Origin: Leptolyngbya sp. FACHB-261
GTDB lineage: Bacteria > Cyanobacteriota > Cyanobacteriia > FACHB-261
Direction: 5' to 3'
DNA: 64,000 bases
Assembly: GCF_014696065.1 (NCBI RefSeq)
Contig: NZ_JACJPL010000016.1
Span: 53,814-117,813 of the forward strand
In this document: piece after piece, positions 21,604 through 30,233 of the stretch
Position numbering within the stretch: position 1 is the first letter of the stretch
How the letters are laid out: each line of letters opens with the position of its first letter
Translations under genes and position numbers: made by a program
The notes under the pieces: generated by a model
What the model was told of the DNA's origin: nothing
The model's input: only the letters and a program-made list of their open reading frames with translations
The model's database searches: none

Positions 21604-22485
21604 TTAATACGCCAGCTCGTTTTTATGTTGCTGGGCAAATTCTTGCCAAGTTATTGGTTTCTGTCCTGTAATTGCCTCAAAGTTATCAAAGGTTGCGTCC
21701 GCATTAGGAATTGCACCTGAAGAGTTAAGTTTGAACTGAGTGTAAATACAGGTCATATAGGCTGGATCTGCCCCTGCGGCAAGAGCGTTTTCCAAAAACT
21801 CTTCAGGTGGACGCGCCTCAGCGTAAAATGGCTGGCCGACAACCTCAGTTAAAAGTTCAGCCACTTCATTGAAGGTTTTCGCGTCATAGCCTAATGGAAT
21901 GATCTGACCGGCATATTTCTCTGGCTCTTGTAGTGTATGGGCTGCGACCAAGGCAAGGTCTTGACAATCAATCCAACTCCACCGGGCATTACCGACATGA
22001 TGACGAATCACATTGCCTTCTAACCAGCGATAACCTGGACCTGTCACATTCTGCATGAAGGCTTCTGGACGCAAGTGAGTATAGCTAAATCCCTGCTGTT
22101 CAATGTATGCTTCAACAAATTGATGCCAGCCCCAGTGAGCAACTTCATTCGTTGCTGCACCTGAAGCACCAATATGAACAATATGTTGAACTCCAGCTTG
22201 TTTAGCAGCATCCACAAAGCGTTTACTCTGGCGCATCATATCTACGCTGTAGCCTGACAAAAGGAGGGCACGATTGACCCCTTCCAAGCCAACCTTAAGG
22301 GTTTCGGGCTGGTCCAAATCCAACACCACAGTTTCAATGCCTTGAGCATGGAAGTGTTTCGCTTTTTCTGGCGATCGCACGGCTGCGAGCACCCGATTAT
22401 CTCCGGCGGATTTAAGTTGCCGAACGGTTTCACCGCCTACTTTGCCCGTTGCCCCGAGAACGAGAATAACTGGTTGACTACTCAT
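21604..22485 (-). CDS. NmrA-like NAD(P)-binding protein (atypical SDR)
   Basis: 293 residues. GATGKVGGETV near the N-terminus is the GxxGxxG dinucleotide site of the NmrA/QOR2-type atypical SDRs. No catalytic YxxxK is expected in NmrA types and none is obvious. HIGASG and LRPEAFMQN are typical family segments. Such proteins act as redox sensors or NAD(P)H:quinone reductases. It starts 24 bases after the DHA2 exporter gene, so the two form an operon divergent from a LysR gene. Confidence 0.83.
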   Translation of the reverse strand: MSSQPVILVLGATGKVGGETVRQLKSAGDNRVLAAVRSPEKAKHFHAQGIETVVLDLDQPETLKVGLEGVNRALLLSGYSVDMMRQSKRFVDAAKQAGVQHIVHIGASGAATNEVAHWGWHQFVEAYIEQQGFSYTHLRPEAFMQNVTGPGYRWLEGNVIRHHVGNARWSWIDCQDLALVAAHTLQEPEKYAGQIIPLGYDAKTFNEVAELLTEVVGQPFYAEARPPEEFLENALAAGADPAYMTCIYTQFKLNSSGAIPNADATFDNFEAITGQKPITWQEFAQQHKNELAY

Positions 22486-22509
22486 AGTTCTTTTCCTCTC
22501 TGAATATTA

Positions 22510-24054
22510 TCAATTTTTCTGCAATGCTGCTGTTGGTCTGACCAGGATGAGCACCAGAGCCGCTGCAATAAAGCAAATCACTGCTAGAACAGCTAGGGTT
22601 GCCTGTAATCCGGCAGTGTAGGTTCCAATTGCAGCATTGAGAAATGCTGTTTGCTCCGTGAGCGGCACGAGTGCAACTGCACCTGAAATATCGCCTCGCG
22701 CGACTTGATTTGCCACCTCAGACATGGGAACCCCCACCGCACCTAGCTTGGGATCGACAAGCTGCGGCAGCACGATTTGTATAACGCTGATCAGAATTGC
22801 CCCGGCTCCTGCAAACCCAACGGCATCTCCTACCAATCGCATTGTGTTGAACATACCTGTTGCCATGCCGCTACGTTCAGAGGGGGCCATGCTCACAGCT
22901 ACGTTATCCATAATGCCATTGACAATGCCCGCCCCAATACCAACGACCACCAGACAGCCTACAAATGCTTTCCAGTCGGTTGAGCCTGCGACAAGACGCA
23001 TCCAAAGCCCGCCCAAACCAATGCAGATAAACCCAGTTGCTAATAGTTTTCGGGGCTGCACGCGCAACGACAGTTGGGCGCTAAGAGGTGGCAGAAAGAA
23101 CACCGGAAAATTCATGGGAAGCATGACTAATCCGGCTTGCCAAGGGGCATAGCCTGCAATGCCTTGAAAGTAAAGCGGTAGGTAAACCAATAGAGCAACA
23201 TAGCCGAACCCCAGGGTGATTGGCAAAATTAACATCCCAACAAAGACCGGATTACGAAATAGCTCCAGGTCGAACATGGCTCGTTGTTGCCTGCGTTCGG
23301 CAACAACGAATAAACCAATAAAGATCAAAAATCCAGCGAGTGATCCTTGGACAACTGGATGAGCCCACTCTAAATGTGGACCTTCAAGCAGCGCCAAGAT
23401 TAGTAAGAACAGGCTGGTCGTGAAGGTGAACAGCCCTGACCAATCTACATAGGAAGCATCTGGGTTTCTTGATTCTCGCATCCGAGGTACTGCCAACCAC
23501 AGGATGGCAAATCCAACTGGAATATTGATCAGAAATGTCCACCGCCAACCCAAAGTGCTGGTCAGCACGCCACCCAGGACTGGACCTAGAACCAAACCAA
23601 TGCCAAACGAACTCCCTAGCATTCCAAAAGCAGGCGGACGCAGATCGTCGCGAAACTCGTTTGCTAAAACTGCCGTGGCGCCACTGAAGAGAAACGTGGC
23701 CCCAATTCCTTGGACTGCCCGAAATAGAGCCAGCATCAAGGCGCTCTTGGCAAAGGCGCAAAGCAACGAGAGCACGACAAAAATAATCATGCCAACACGG
23801 AACATGCGACGGCGACCCACGAGGTCTGCGAGCCCTCCACCTGCCAATAAGAACGCTCCAAACGTCAAATTGTAGGCGTTGATCACCCATTCGAGTTGGG
23901 CAAAGTTTGCCTTGAGTTCTTGTCCAATGCTCTCAAGCGCAACGCCAATAATCGGGATGTCGAGTGGCAGTATGGCACAGGCAAGACAGACCCCAATCAG
24001 GGTTGCTCGATGATAGACCGACCAGATCGAGTCTTGAGGATGCGAAACTGCCAT
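22510..24054 (-). CDS. MFS exporter, DHA2 (EmrB/QacA) type
   Basis: About 514 residues with about fourteen hydrophobic segments, the size and topology of 14-TM drug antiporters. LGPVLGGVLTSTLGWRWTFL is the diagnostic motif C region of antiporters, and LADLVGRRRMF is the motif A loop. The annotated start is the ATG at 24054; longer frames reach into the LysR promoter. First gene of a two-gene operon with the NmrA-like gene, divergent from lysR. Likely exports a toxic compound sensed by the LysR protein. Confidence 0.87.
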   Translation of the reverse strand: MAVSHPQDSIWSVYHRATLIGVCLACAILPLDIPIIGVALESIGQELKANFAQLEWVINAYNLTFGAFLLAGGGLADLVGRRRMFRVGMIIFVVLSLLCAFAKSALMLALFRAVQGIGATFLFSGATAVLANEFRDDLRPPAFGMLGSSFGIGLVLGPVLGGVLTSTLGWRWTFLINIPVGFAILWLAVPRMRESRNPDASYVDWSGLFTFTTSLFLLILALLEGPHLEWAHPVVQGSLAGFLIFIGLFVVAERRQQRAMFDLELFRNPVFVGMLILPITLGFGYVALLVYLPLYFQGIAGYAPWQAGLVMLPMNFPVFFLPPLSAQLSLRVQPRKLLATGFICIGLGGLWMRLVAGSTDWKAFVGCLVVVGIGAGIVNGIMDNVAVSMAPSERSGMATGMFNTMRLVGDAVGFAGAGAILISVIQIVLPQLVDPKLGAVGVPMSEVANQVARGDISGAVALVPLTEQTAFLNAAIGTYTAGLQATLAVLAVICFIAAALVLILVRPTAALQKN

Positions 24055-24117
24055 ATTGTGTGTCTGAAACAATACCAGAACCATAACGGCTGCATGAAGT
24101 GCAATAAAGGCGCTACG

Positions 24118-24136
24118 ATGCAAATCACTAATGCAT
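24118..24136. promoter_or_regulatory. Candidate LysR operator
   Basis: ATGCA-N9-TGCAT inverted repeat in the 103-base gap between the divergent exporter and lysR genes, 22 bases before the lysR start. LysR proteins usually bind an interrupted dyad with T-N11-A between divergent genes, and this fits. Position and symmetry are seen; binding is inferred. Confidence 0.5.
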
Positions 24137-24157
24137 GAGACGCAAAAGTAAACCACA

Positions 24158-25081
24158 ATGGCTGGCATTGAGCAGATTGGCGACCTCGTGATGTTCGTGC
24201 AGGCAGCGCAGCAGCTCAGTTTCTCAGTAGCAGCACGCCAGTTGGGATTATCCCCGTCCTCAGTCAGCAGAGCAGTACAACGGTTAGAGGAGCGACTGAA
24301 GGCGCGGCTTTTCAATCGTTCCACTCGCAGTATTGCTCTCACTGAGGATGGGTCAGTGTTTTACGACTACTGTCGGCAAATTCTAAGTGACTTAGAAGAA
24401 GCAGAACTAGTGCTTAGCCAATCTCGCTCGCATCCTAGAGGCACGCTCAGAATTGGTCTTACGGTTGCTCTAGGACGGCTGTACATTACTCCGGCACTCC
24501 CTCACTTTACCGCTCAATATCCTGATCTCAACTTGGATATAACCTTGGGCGATCGTCGAGCTGATTTAATTGAAGAAGGGATTGATGCCGTTGTTCGAGT
24601 CGGTCATACCCCTGACAGCCGTTTGGTGATTCGTCCCTTGGCAATAGCTCGCTTTTTTGTCTGTGCGACACCAGCCTATTTAGCGCGTCATGGAGAGCCG
24701 CAGACGCTGGCAGACCTACAGCACCACAATTGTTTGAATTTAGTGCTGCCTCAAACCGGTCGAGTGCGCGATTGGGTATTCCAGCACAAGGGTCAGGAAT
24801 TACATTTGGCAGTTGACGGAAATTTTCGCTGTGATCATGCAGAGGCATTGCTAGAAGCGGCGCTCGCGCATGCAGGACTGATCCAGCTCTATAATTTTCT
24901 AGTCAATCCAGCCATCATTCGAGGTGAACTCAAACCTGTACTCGAATCTTATACTGTTCCAGGGTTTCCAATCTCTGTGCTTTATCCTCACAAACGTCAT
25001 TTGTCTGCTAAAGTTCATGTCTTTGTTGAGTTTATGACCGAGTTGATGGAGGGACTAAAGCGCGATCGGATAGTGGAGTGA
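24158..25081 (+). CDS. LysR-family transcriptional regulator
   Basis: 307 residues. N-terminal winged HTH: FVQAAQQLSFSVAARQLGLSPSSVSRAVQRLEERL, then the linker and a substrate-binding domain (LRIGLTVALGRLYI.. ALPHFTAQYPDLNLDI). It is divergent from the exporter/NmrA operon and most likely regulates it and itself through the 103-base intergenic region. Confidence 0.9.
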   Translation: MAGIEQIGDLVMFVQAAQQLSFSVAARQLGLSPSSVSRAVQRLEERLKARLFNRSTRSIALTEDGSVFYDYCRQILSDLEEAELVLSQSRSHPRGTLRIGLTVALGRLYITPALPHFTAQYPDLNLDITLGDRRADLIEEGIDAVVRVGHTPDSRLVIRPLAIARFFVCATPAYLARHGEPQTLADLQHHNCLNLVLPQTGRVRDWVFQHKGQELHLAVDGNFRCDHAEALLEAALAHAGLIQLYNFLVNPAIIRGELKPVLESYTVPGFPISVLYPHKRHLSAKVHVFVEFMTELMEGLKRDRIVE

Positions 25082-25223
25082 GTTGTAGCCATCACCCCAA
25101 TTTGGTGCTGCAGTAAAACGTATCCAGTTGGTTTGTTGAGCTACGCTATGTATCACTCAAAGGAACTGAACATTCACTACCGCATTTGATATCATCAACT
25201 CAATTTCGGGTGGCTTAGGTGTC

Positions 25224-25445
25224 TCACAACGCCCTGCCATCAACGTCTATTGCCACTCCAGTTGTAAAGCGATTGGAGAGCAAATATAGGTGGGTTTCCG
25301 CAATGTCTTCAGGCATCCTAACTCTACCTACCATCAACTTTTGCCCAGAGGCTTTATACATCTTAAGTCGTTCTGCTTCAGAGAAGTTGTTCCACACATC
25401 AGTTTTCACCAACCGGGTCTGACGACATTGACTCTAATAGGAGCT
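25224..25445 (-). pseudogene. Frameshifted C-terminal remnant of an SDR gene
   Basis: The frame from about 25412 to 25224 reads VKTDVWNNF.. TTGVAIDVDGRAL, the tail of an SDR. Just upstream, in the neighbouring frame, LELAPIRVNVVRPG precedes it. The two halves join if one base is restored at about 25413 (PG-L-VKTD). The 5' part is missing and a MITE-like element begins about 12 bases further upstream. The open frame 25224-25412 alone is therefore not a functional gene. Confidence 0.75.
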
Positions 25446-25457
25446 AATTCAAGCACT

Positions 25458-25558
25458 AATATCCCTCTTCTGTCACTTTGGGAAAGTTTCATGAATTTAC
25501 GTTGTTTCAGCCCTTGATTCATCAAGGTTTCACTCCAGTTTGACAGAAGAGGGATATT
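25458..25558. mobile_element. 101-bp MITE-like element with perfect 18-bp terminal inverted repeats
   Basis: AATATCCCTCTTCTGTCA at 25458-25475 is exactly reverse-complemented at 25541-25558. The interior (65 bp) is non-coding and contains a smaller CTTGAT/ATCAAG palindrome. It sits at the broken end of the SDR remnant. Size and terminal repeats fit a non-autonomous element; no target-site duplication is clear and the parent transposase is not in the window. Confidence 0.7.
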
Positions 25559-25705
25559 TCACAACTTCTCTAATATTCGTTGGTATTGCCCTTATCCTCG
25601 CTTGAATAGGGAATTGAGGTGGATCATGTTCGACCTTTAACTTTTAGGTTGGTGATGAGATGGATAAAGTTGTTGACTCCCTCCAGCGTTCCCGACCATA
25701 CAAGA

Positions 25706-25732
25706 AAGCCCCTGCCTGGTAGACGGGGGCTT
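25706..25732 (-). terminator. Rho-independent terminator downstream of small secreted protein copy A
   Basis: Stem AAGCCCC/GGGGCTT, followed on the minus strand by TTCTTG. It lies about 65 bases after the stop of the minus-strand gene at 25797. An equivalent hairpin follows copy B, within a shared stretch of repeated sequence. Confidence 0.65.
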
Positions 25733-25796
25733 ATATGTCTGAGGAAATCGTCAAAGTCGTGGCAGTAGCGCGGCGCTGGCGATTACCTGTTGATGC

Positions 25797-26174
25797 TTAG
25801 GCTTGTTGAATCAGACCTGTGTAGTACCCGTTGTCTTCAGGACTCGCTGAAGCTGTCAGCAGGTGGTCGCGGACTTGGGTCGGGATGGCAGCCGTCTCAA
25901 ACCGTTCACGTATTTTGTCGGGAATTGCGGCTTGCAGGTTGCGCACATCGTACTGGCTGTCGGACGGGCCGATCACGCCAGCCGAGGCAGTCAGCAGGCG
26001 GTCCCGCAGTTGTTGGGGAATCTCAGCCGTCAGCATGTGGTCGCGGACTTGGGTTGGGATGGCAGCAGTTTCAAAGCGCTCCCGAATTTTTTCGGGAATG
26101 GCCGCTTGAGCAGCAGAAGCTAGACCAAGGGTGAAGAGGGTGGCTAGAGCGGCGTTGCGAAGAGTGCTTTTCAT
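25797..26174 (-). CDS. Small secreted repeat protein, copy A
   Basis: 125 residues. Signal peptide MKSTLRNAALATLFTLGLAS..AQA, then the mature protein of 13-14-residue repeats A-x-IP-x-x-(I/V/L)-R-(E/D)-(R/H)-(F/M/L)-(E/L)-T. There are three units, a spacer (GVIGPSDSQYDVRNLQ) and two more, then a short unique tail. I do not recognise the family. GAGGT lies eight bases before the ATG and a good promoter is just upstream. Paralogue at 28601-28966. Likely periplasmic or extracellular; function unknown. Confidence 0.75.
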   Translation of the reverse strand: MKSTLRNAALATLFTLGLASAAQAAIPEKIRERFETAAIPTQVRDHMLTAEIPQQLRDRLLTASAGVIGPSDSQYDVRNLQAAIPDKIRERFETAAIPTQVRDHLLTASASPEDNGYYTGLIQQA

Positions 26175-26218
26175 GTTCTTTACCTCAGACTGTTTGGACT
26201 CGAACTCTCTATGTCCTT

Positions 26219-26247
26219 AATGTAAGCCCTAACAGTTCGTATGTCAA
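26219..26247 (-). promoter_or_regulatory. Sigma70-type promoter of copy A
   Basis: On the minus strand, TTGACA (26242-26247), a 17-base spacer and TACATT (26219-26224). Transcription would start about 40 bases before the ATG. The same promoter is conserved in copy B. Arms CAGACTGTT (26186-26194) and AACAGTCTG (26246-26254) flank the start region and could be an operator. Confidence 0.75.
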
Positions 26248-26254
26248 CAGTCTG

Positions 26255-26879
26255 GACAAAGGATTTTTGAGAGGGGCTAGAAACCCCTTGCCCAAGCCGC
26301 TCGTTTTTGCTGTTCGCTACCGGGTTTGCTAGAGCTGCTCTCTCTAGATTCGAAATCGCTTCGCTAGCGGGTCGCTCCCAAGGATTAACTCCTGCATTGC
26401 ACAGGTCAAGACCTCAGCAAAAGGTTCGGAGCCAATGCCTCTAGCCCTGCGAGCGGAGCGGAGCACCCGTAGGGCACGGCCTTGACTCGGCCTGAAGACC
26501 TTGAACTGATTCCCAATAAAAAGCTCCTGAGACGTTTTGGGGCATTGGAACTGGCTCCAGTCGCAAGGCGATTAAGGATTGGTTTACAGCTAATAGCAAC
26601 GGGTTGATGACTATCACGAGCGCAACGGGCTTACTGGCTCTAGGCGCAAAGGCAGGAGGCTTGGGGAATGAAGAGACCTTGATGCCATACTGGTTTTTCA
26701 GTATTTTCACAATGTTCTCTTGCACCCAGCTCACACGGCTGAGCTTTTCTTTTAGGTCTTACCCTAGCTGCCCTACCAGGCCCCACTAGTAGCCCTCAAG
26801 ACCCAGGAGACCAAAGCATTCCAAGTGCTTGCACACCGCTCAGCTTCACTCGCCACTGCTGTCCCAGCTTCCGCTCAGG
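26255..26879. other. Gene-poor stretch between the duplicated loci
   Basis: Open frames on both strands (26441-26734 minus, 26604-26789 plus) overlap and neither shows a recognisable domain or a good ribosome-binding site. The plus frame, read back to about 26530 without a start codon, contains IKDWFTAN.. and may be a decayed gene. Nothing else is supported. Confidence 0.4.
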
Positions 26880-27266
26880 TCACCTTTTAACAGGTATATC
26901 TGCCGTTTCACCTGGGAAGTCCTGAAAAATTGCTCCCCGTTCTTGTAGCGCAGTTTTGTCCGTATCGGTTAGACCATCGTTGTTACCAAATACAGTAAGC
27001 TCTACCACTGAAGTCTTAAGCTTGACTCCTCTAAGGCTAGCTTCGATCAGGTCAGCTTCACTGAGGTCAGCCTCGCTAAGGGTGGCTCTCCTGAGATCAG
27101 CCTCGCTGAGGTTAGCCTCGATAAGGTTGGCTTCGCTGAGGTTAGCTGACCTGAGGTCAACTCCAACAAGGTCCGCTCCCCTGAGGTTGATTCCGCTGAG
27201 GTTGATTCTAATGCCCTGCCTCTCAGACCGCTCAGCTAAAAATACTAGGGGAGCAGCTAGAAAGGC
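26880..27266 (-). pseudogene. Pentapeptide-repeat protein remnant without a start
   Basis: The minus-strand frame after a TGA at 27267-27269 reads a short hydrophobic segment (AFLAAPLVFLAERSERQ), then about fourteen A-(D/N)-L-x-x repeats (for example ANLSEADLRRA) and a non-repeat tail ending IPVKR before TGA at 26880-26882. No ATG, GTG or TTG start is present in the frame. Pentapeptide proteins form right-handed quadrilateral beta-helices. This copy has lost its 5' end by a stop or frameshift. Confidence 0.75.
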
Positions 27267-27280
27267 TCAAAAGCAAGAAG

Positions 27281-27364
27281 ATGCGGCTTCGCTTAATTCC
27301 AGATGCTAAGAAGCCGAGGCTTGCAGTAATCGACATCGACAGCATAAGCGTCGAAGCTGCCTAA
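27281..27364 (+). CDS. Tiny ORF (27 codons), doubtful
   Basis: Reads MRLRLIPDAKKPRLAVIDID.. A second short frame begins one base after its stop (27366-27452, MTEEEFQAWRERI..). The pair has codon texture of real protein but no family is recognised; they may be decayed fragments of one gene. Confidence 0.2.
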   Translation: MRLRLIPDAKKPRLAVIDIDSISVEAA

Positions 27365-27689
27365 GATGACCGAGGAGGAATTTCAGGCATGGAGAGAAAG
27401 GATTTCCGAATGGCACTCAATCCTTGACATGCAATACTGGCGATTTACATAGGCTTGAAGATGATAGATACAGCAAGCTATTCTGAGGAAGAGAGAGCTA
27501 GAGTCCAGGGCGACTTCTTAGAGCTAATGCAGCTCACAGCAAAACACTAGGGATTGAAATCCCAGAAGTGTAGGATTGTCTGTACCTAGCTTATAATCTC
27601 CTGCCGGAGGTTTTTATCTTCTTAAACCCAGTTTGCAAGACTAGGTTTTTCTCATGAAGCAGTTTGCGGATATGCTTAGGTCATTAATA

Positions 27690-27923
27690 TTAGATGTCTG
27701 ACATCCATAGCGTGTAAGCAATTAGAAGTCTAGGCATGCCATTGTTTTTCGTGAAATCAAGGAAGCTATCCTCTTCACTAGAGCCGTCGCTTATTGTAAT
27801 CAGCACTGCTGCGTAGTTGTGCTTCACGGCAAAGAAACCAGGCCTTCCTTCAATGCCTTTTGATAAGACAATAAGCTTTGGGCACTCGTCCCTAGATAGA
27901 CAAAACCCTCTAGCGCTAGCCAA
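27690..27923 (-). CDS. Hypothetical small protein
   Basis: 77 residues (KLIVLSKGIEGRPGFFAVKHN.. then AAVLITISDGSSEEDSF). No domain, signal or partner is recognised. It stands alone in plasmid-type DNA between gene fragments. Low confidence that it is expressed. Confidence 0.3.
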   Translation of the reverse strand: MASARGFCLSRDECPKLIVLSKGIEGRPGFFAVKHNYAAVLITISDGSSEEDSFLDFTKNNGMPRLLIAYTLWMSDI

Positions 27924-28131
27924 TTCATTAGGCTAGCAAAATTATGCTGGGTTGCAATCAAGCTAGCAAGGTCATCCAAAGTAGTCATATTGATTACTTG
28001 TAAAGCGCAACTTTGCAGTTTAGCGACTTTGGTCCCCGCTGCCTGCTAGTTTGCCGCTGGTCCTGCCCAACTTTATGAGCTGGGCTTTTCCTTAGCTAGA
28101 GGCGGTAGCTGGAAAGGCGCAAGTATATTCC

Positions 28132-28152
28132 TGTGGGTAGTGCCTACCCACA
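28132..28152. repeat. Perfect 9-bp hairpin
   Basis: TGTGGGTAG-TGC-CTACCCACA. It overlaps the GTG start of the following small ORF, so it could hide that start in mRNA or be an operator. Confidence 0.5.
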
Positions 28153-28412
28153 TCTACAGAGTCAAAAGTCATACGACGATGAATGTAGGAGGAGATGTTT
28201 TGGGAAAGTGGGCGATCCCACTCCCAGGGGAAGAGAAAACAGGAGATTACGTCACAGTCTATTTCTTCAAAGGCAGATGGAATCCAATACTGTATTGCCC
28301 ACTAGCTCAAGGCATTGAGTTGAGCAGGCAGGCCTTGGCAAAGGGAATCGAAATTCTCGTTTTCCCTTCGAGGTTGGACCCCAATAGTTGTCCCTCTCGG
28401 ACCAGTTCCTAA
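28140..28412 (+). CDS. Hypothetical small protein
   Basis: 90 residues if the GTG start is used; an internal ATG (residue 14) would avoid the hairpin. Contains NVGGDVLGKWAIPLPGEEKT and a YVTVYFFKGRW strand-like segment. No family recognised. A strong hairpin follows its stop within ten bases. Confidence 0.35.
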   Translation: MPTHIYRVKSHTTMNVGGDVLGKWAIPLPGEEKTGDYVTVYFFKGRWNPILYCPLAQGIELSRQALAKGIEILVFPSRLDPNSCPSRTSS

Positions 28413-28417
28413 CAAAA

Positions 28418-28443
28418 AGCTCCCCGCAGTGCCTCGGGGAGCT
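28418..28443 (-). terminator. Rho-independent terminator
   Basis: AGCTCCCCG and CGGGGAGCT pair perfectly around an eight-base loop. On the minus strand the stem is followed by TTTTTGTT. It may also act on the plus strand for the short ORF that ends at 28412. Confidence 0.7.
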
Positions 28444-28511
28444 GAACTGGTCGTTTTTGTGCCAAATGGCCCCCTCCAGGATTCCCCTCGAGCTGGGCTT
28501 TTCCAACAAGA

Positions 28512-28536
28512 AAGCCCCTGCCATGAGGCGGGGGCT
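28512..28536 (-). terminator. Rho-independent terminator downstream of copy B
   Basis: AAGCCCC/GGGGCTT stem extended by GCC pairs, followed on the minus strand by TTCTTG. It belongs to the block duplicated from copy A (or vice versa). Confidence 0.65.
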
Positions 28537-28600
28537 TAGATGTCTGAGGAAATCGTCAAAGTCGTGGGACAGCGCGGCGCTGGCGATTACCTGTTGAGGC

Positions 28601-28966
28601 TTACGCGGTCAGCATGTGGGTTTCTACTTGGGCGGGAATCGCAGCTGTCTCAAACCGCTCACGGATTTTGTCGGGAATTGCGGCTTGCAGGTTGCGCACG
28701 TCGTACTGAGCGTCAGAGGGGCCAATCACACCAGCCGAGGCAGTCAGCAGGCGGTCCCGCAGTTGTTGGGGAATCTCAGCCGTCAGCATGTGGTCCCGGA
28801 CTTGCTGAGGAATCTCAGCGGTCAACATGTGGTCCCGCACTTGGGTTGGGATGGCAGCAGTTTCAAAGCGCTCCCGAATTTTTTCGGGGATAGCAGCTTG
28901 AGCAGCAGAAGCTAAACCGAGGGTGAAGAGGGTGACTAGAGCAGCGTTGCGAAGAGTGCTTTTCAT
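28601..28966 (-). CDS. Small secreted repeat protein, copy B
   Basis: 121 residues. Nearly the same signal peptide as copy A, then four A-x-IP-x-x-x-R-x-x-x-x-T units (one more than copy A), the spacer GVIGPSDAQYDVRNLQ and two further units. The extra unit AEIPQQVRDHMLT shows that the array changes by unit duplication. The short tail of copy A is missing; the frame ends HMLTA. Promoter, ribosome-binding region and terminator are conserved with copy A. Function unknown. Confidence 0.75.
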   Translation of the reverse strand: MKSTLRNAALVTLFTLGLASAAQAAIPEKIRERFETAAIPTQVRDHMLTAEIPQQVRDHMLTAEIPQQLRDRLLTASAGVIGPSDAQYDVRNLQAAIPDKIRERFETAAIPAQVETHMLTA

Positions 28967-29010
28967 TTCCTTTGCCTCAGACTGTTTGGATTCGAACTCT
29001 CGATGTCCTT

Positions 29011-29039
29011 AATGTAAACCCTTATTGTTTGTGTGTCAA
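29011..29039 (-). promoter_or_regulatory. Sigma70-type promoter of copy B
   Basis: Minus-strand TTGACA (29034-29039), 17-base spacer, TACATT (29011-29016). Flanked by CAGACTGTT (28978-28986) and AACAGTCTG (29038-29046) arms exactly as in copy A. Confidence 0.75.
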
Positions 29040-29330
29040 CAGTCTGAATCAGAGAATTTTCGACAAGCTTTGACCAGGTCCTAATAAGCAAGGCCCTAAG
29101 GGGATTGATTCGCTGCTGGTTTTGCAACCAGATCCCGCTCAGCCGTGCTTAATCGGTAAGCGAGCTGTAGGGCAACTGTAGGCTGGGATGGGTCGGTCGG
29201 ACCCCAACCTTCCCAAATGCCCTCCCAAGCTGCAGGCGCAGAGTTCTTGGCTCCCCCTGTAGCTCTCATCTATATTGCTTGTGGCTCTGACGCAGTTGCT
29301 CACTGTCAAAGCCATAGACAGCAGCACTAC

Positions 29331-29918
29331 CTAGCTTTTTATGAAAGCTGACTCAGGAGCTGATAGTTGATCGCACACCACCTGCAGCTTCGAGGCTTGA
29401 TGAGCCCGCTCGATCTCAGTCTCGGCCTTCAGCTTTTGCTTCAGGGGTAGATAAACGCGTTTGACTTTGCCCTGCTCACAGGTGACATGGTTGCAGTAGG
29501 TTCGGCCATTGGGTTTAGGGTAAGCGGCGATTGAACCCTCCCGAGTTCCCTGAGCCACCAACTCTCTCACCGCCTGTTGCAGCTCTGCTACTGCTTGGGT
29601 GAGGTGAGTGGCAGCTCGGCCAACTGGAGTTAGAGAGTCATGCCAAACTTGAGGGCTTTGGCATGAAAGCAGGGTTGTTGCTTGAGGCGGCTTCGGAGCT
29701 TCTGCGTCACCGAGTGATTCATGCAAAAGTTCTGTGTCTTGGCATGAATTGCTCACCAGCGGCCCAAGCTCTGGCCCAACGGCTCCCGTTCCCGTCTGTT
29801 CATGCAAACTGCTGTTGCTTTGACATGAATGCAAAGATGCTTGGGCAGCAGCTTCTTCAGGCCAACCCAGAATTTCTGTAGGGGTACTGGTTATTGCGCG
29901 GCGCCGTCGTTTGCTCAT
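29331..29918 (-). CDS. Hypothetical plasmid-type protein
   Basis: 195 residues. Basic N-terminus (MSKRRRRAI), a low-complexity middle rich in Ser, Gln, Leu and His, and a better-ordered C-terminal half with an amphipathic helix (LTQAVAELQQAVREL). Then comes a YCNHVTCEQGKVKRVYLPLK segment with two Cys and basic residues, suggesting nucleic-acid contact. It begins ten bases after the stop of an upstream fragment on the same strand. Function unknown. Confidence 0.5.
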   Translation of the reverse strand: MSKRRRRAITSTPTEILGWPEEAAAQASLHSCQSNSSLHEQTGTGAVGPELGPLVSNSCQDTELLHESLGDAEAPKPPQATTLLSCQSPQVWHDSLTPVGRAATHLTQAVAELQQAVRELVAQGTREGSIAAYPKPNGRTYCNHVTCEQGKVKRVYLPLKQKLKAETEIERAHQASKLQVVCDQLSAPESAFIKS

Positions 29919-29928
29919 CTGCCGCTCG

Positions 29929-30213
29929 CTACCTCCAGACAGACGCTCTTAGTCCAGCCCCAGCTGGCTTACCCCTGACACTCAAAGCCAGCAACTCCCC
30001 CAGCCGCTCCTGACGCTCAGGGCTCAACTGCTCTATCGCTTGCTCCAAGCTCTCGCTGCTGTAGCTCGAGGCCAGCTCCTGAAGCTGGGCAGGGGTCTCA
30101 CACTGCTGCAGGGCAACACATAAGGCAGCCGGGGCAGGACTGCCCCAACTAGAGGGTAATGGTGCCGCAACTTCAATGTCGGATAATTCACTATTATCTT
30201 TGGTACGACTACG
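29929..30213 (-). pseudogene. C-terminal remnant of an upstream plasmid gene
   Basis: A minus-strand frame of 94 codons lacks a start and ends GLRASVWR before TAG at 29929-29931. It has coding texture: alternating LQQCETPAQLQELASSY and EQAIEQLSPERQERLGELL, helical and Glu/Gln-rich. This looks like the tail of a larger plasmid protein whose 5' part has been lost. The family is not identified. Confidence 0.45.
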
Positions 30214-30233
30214 CTACGACTAAGTAAACCTAG

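Noticed and set aside
26178..26210. T-arm-like GTTCGAGTC on the minus strand near both small-protein promoters
   Set aside because: No acceptor, D or anticodon arms can be folded around it, so not a tRNA.
26956..27309. Plus-strand frame of Leu-Arg-Ser-Ala repeats
   Set aside because: It is the antisense reading of the pentapeptide repeats on the minus strand, which have the known A-(D/N)-L pattern.
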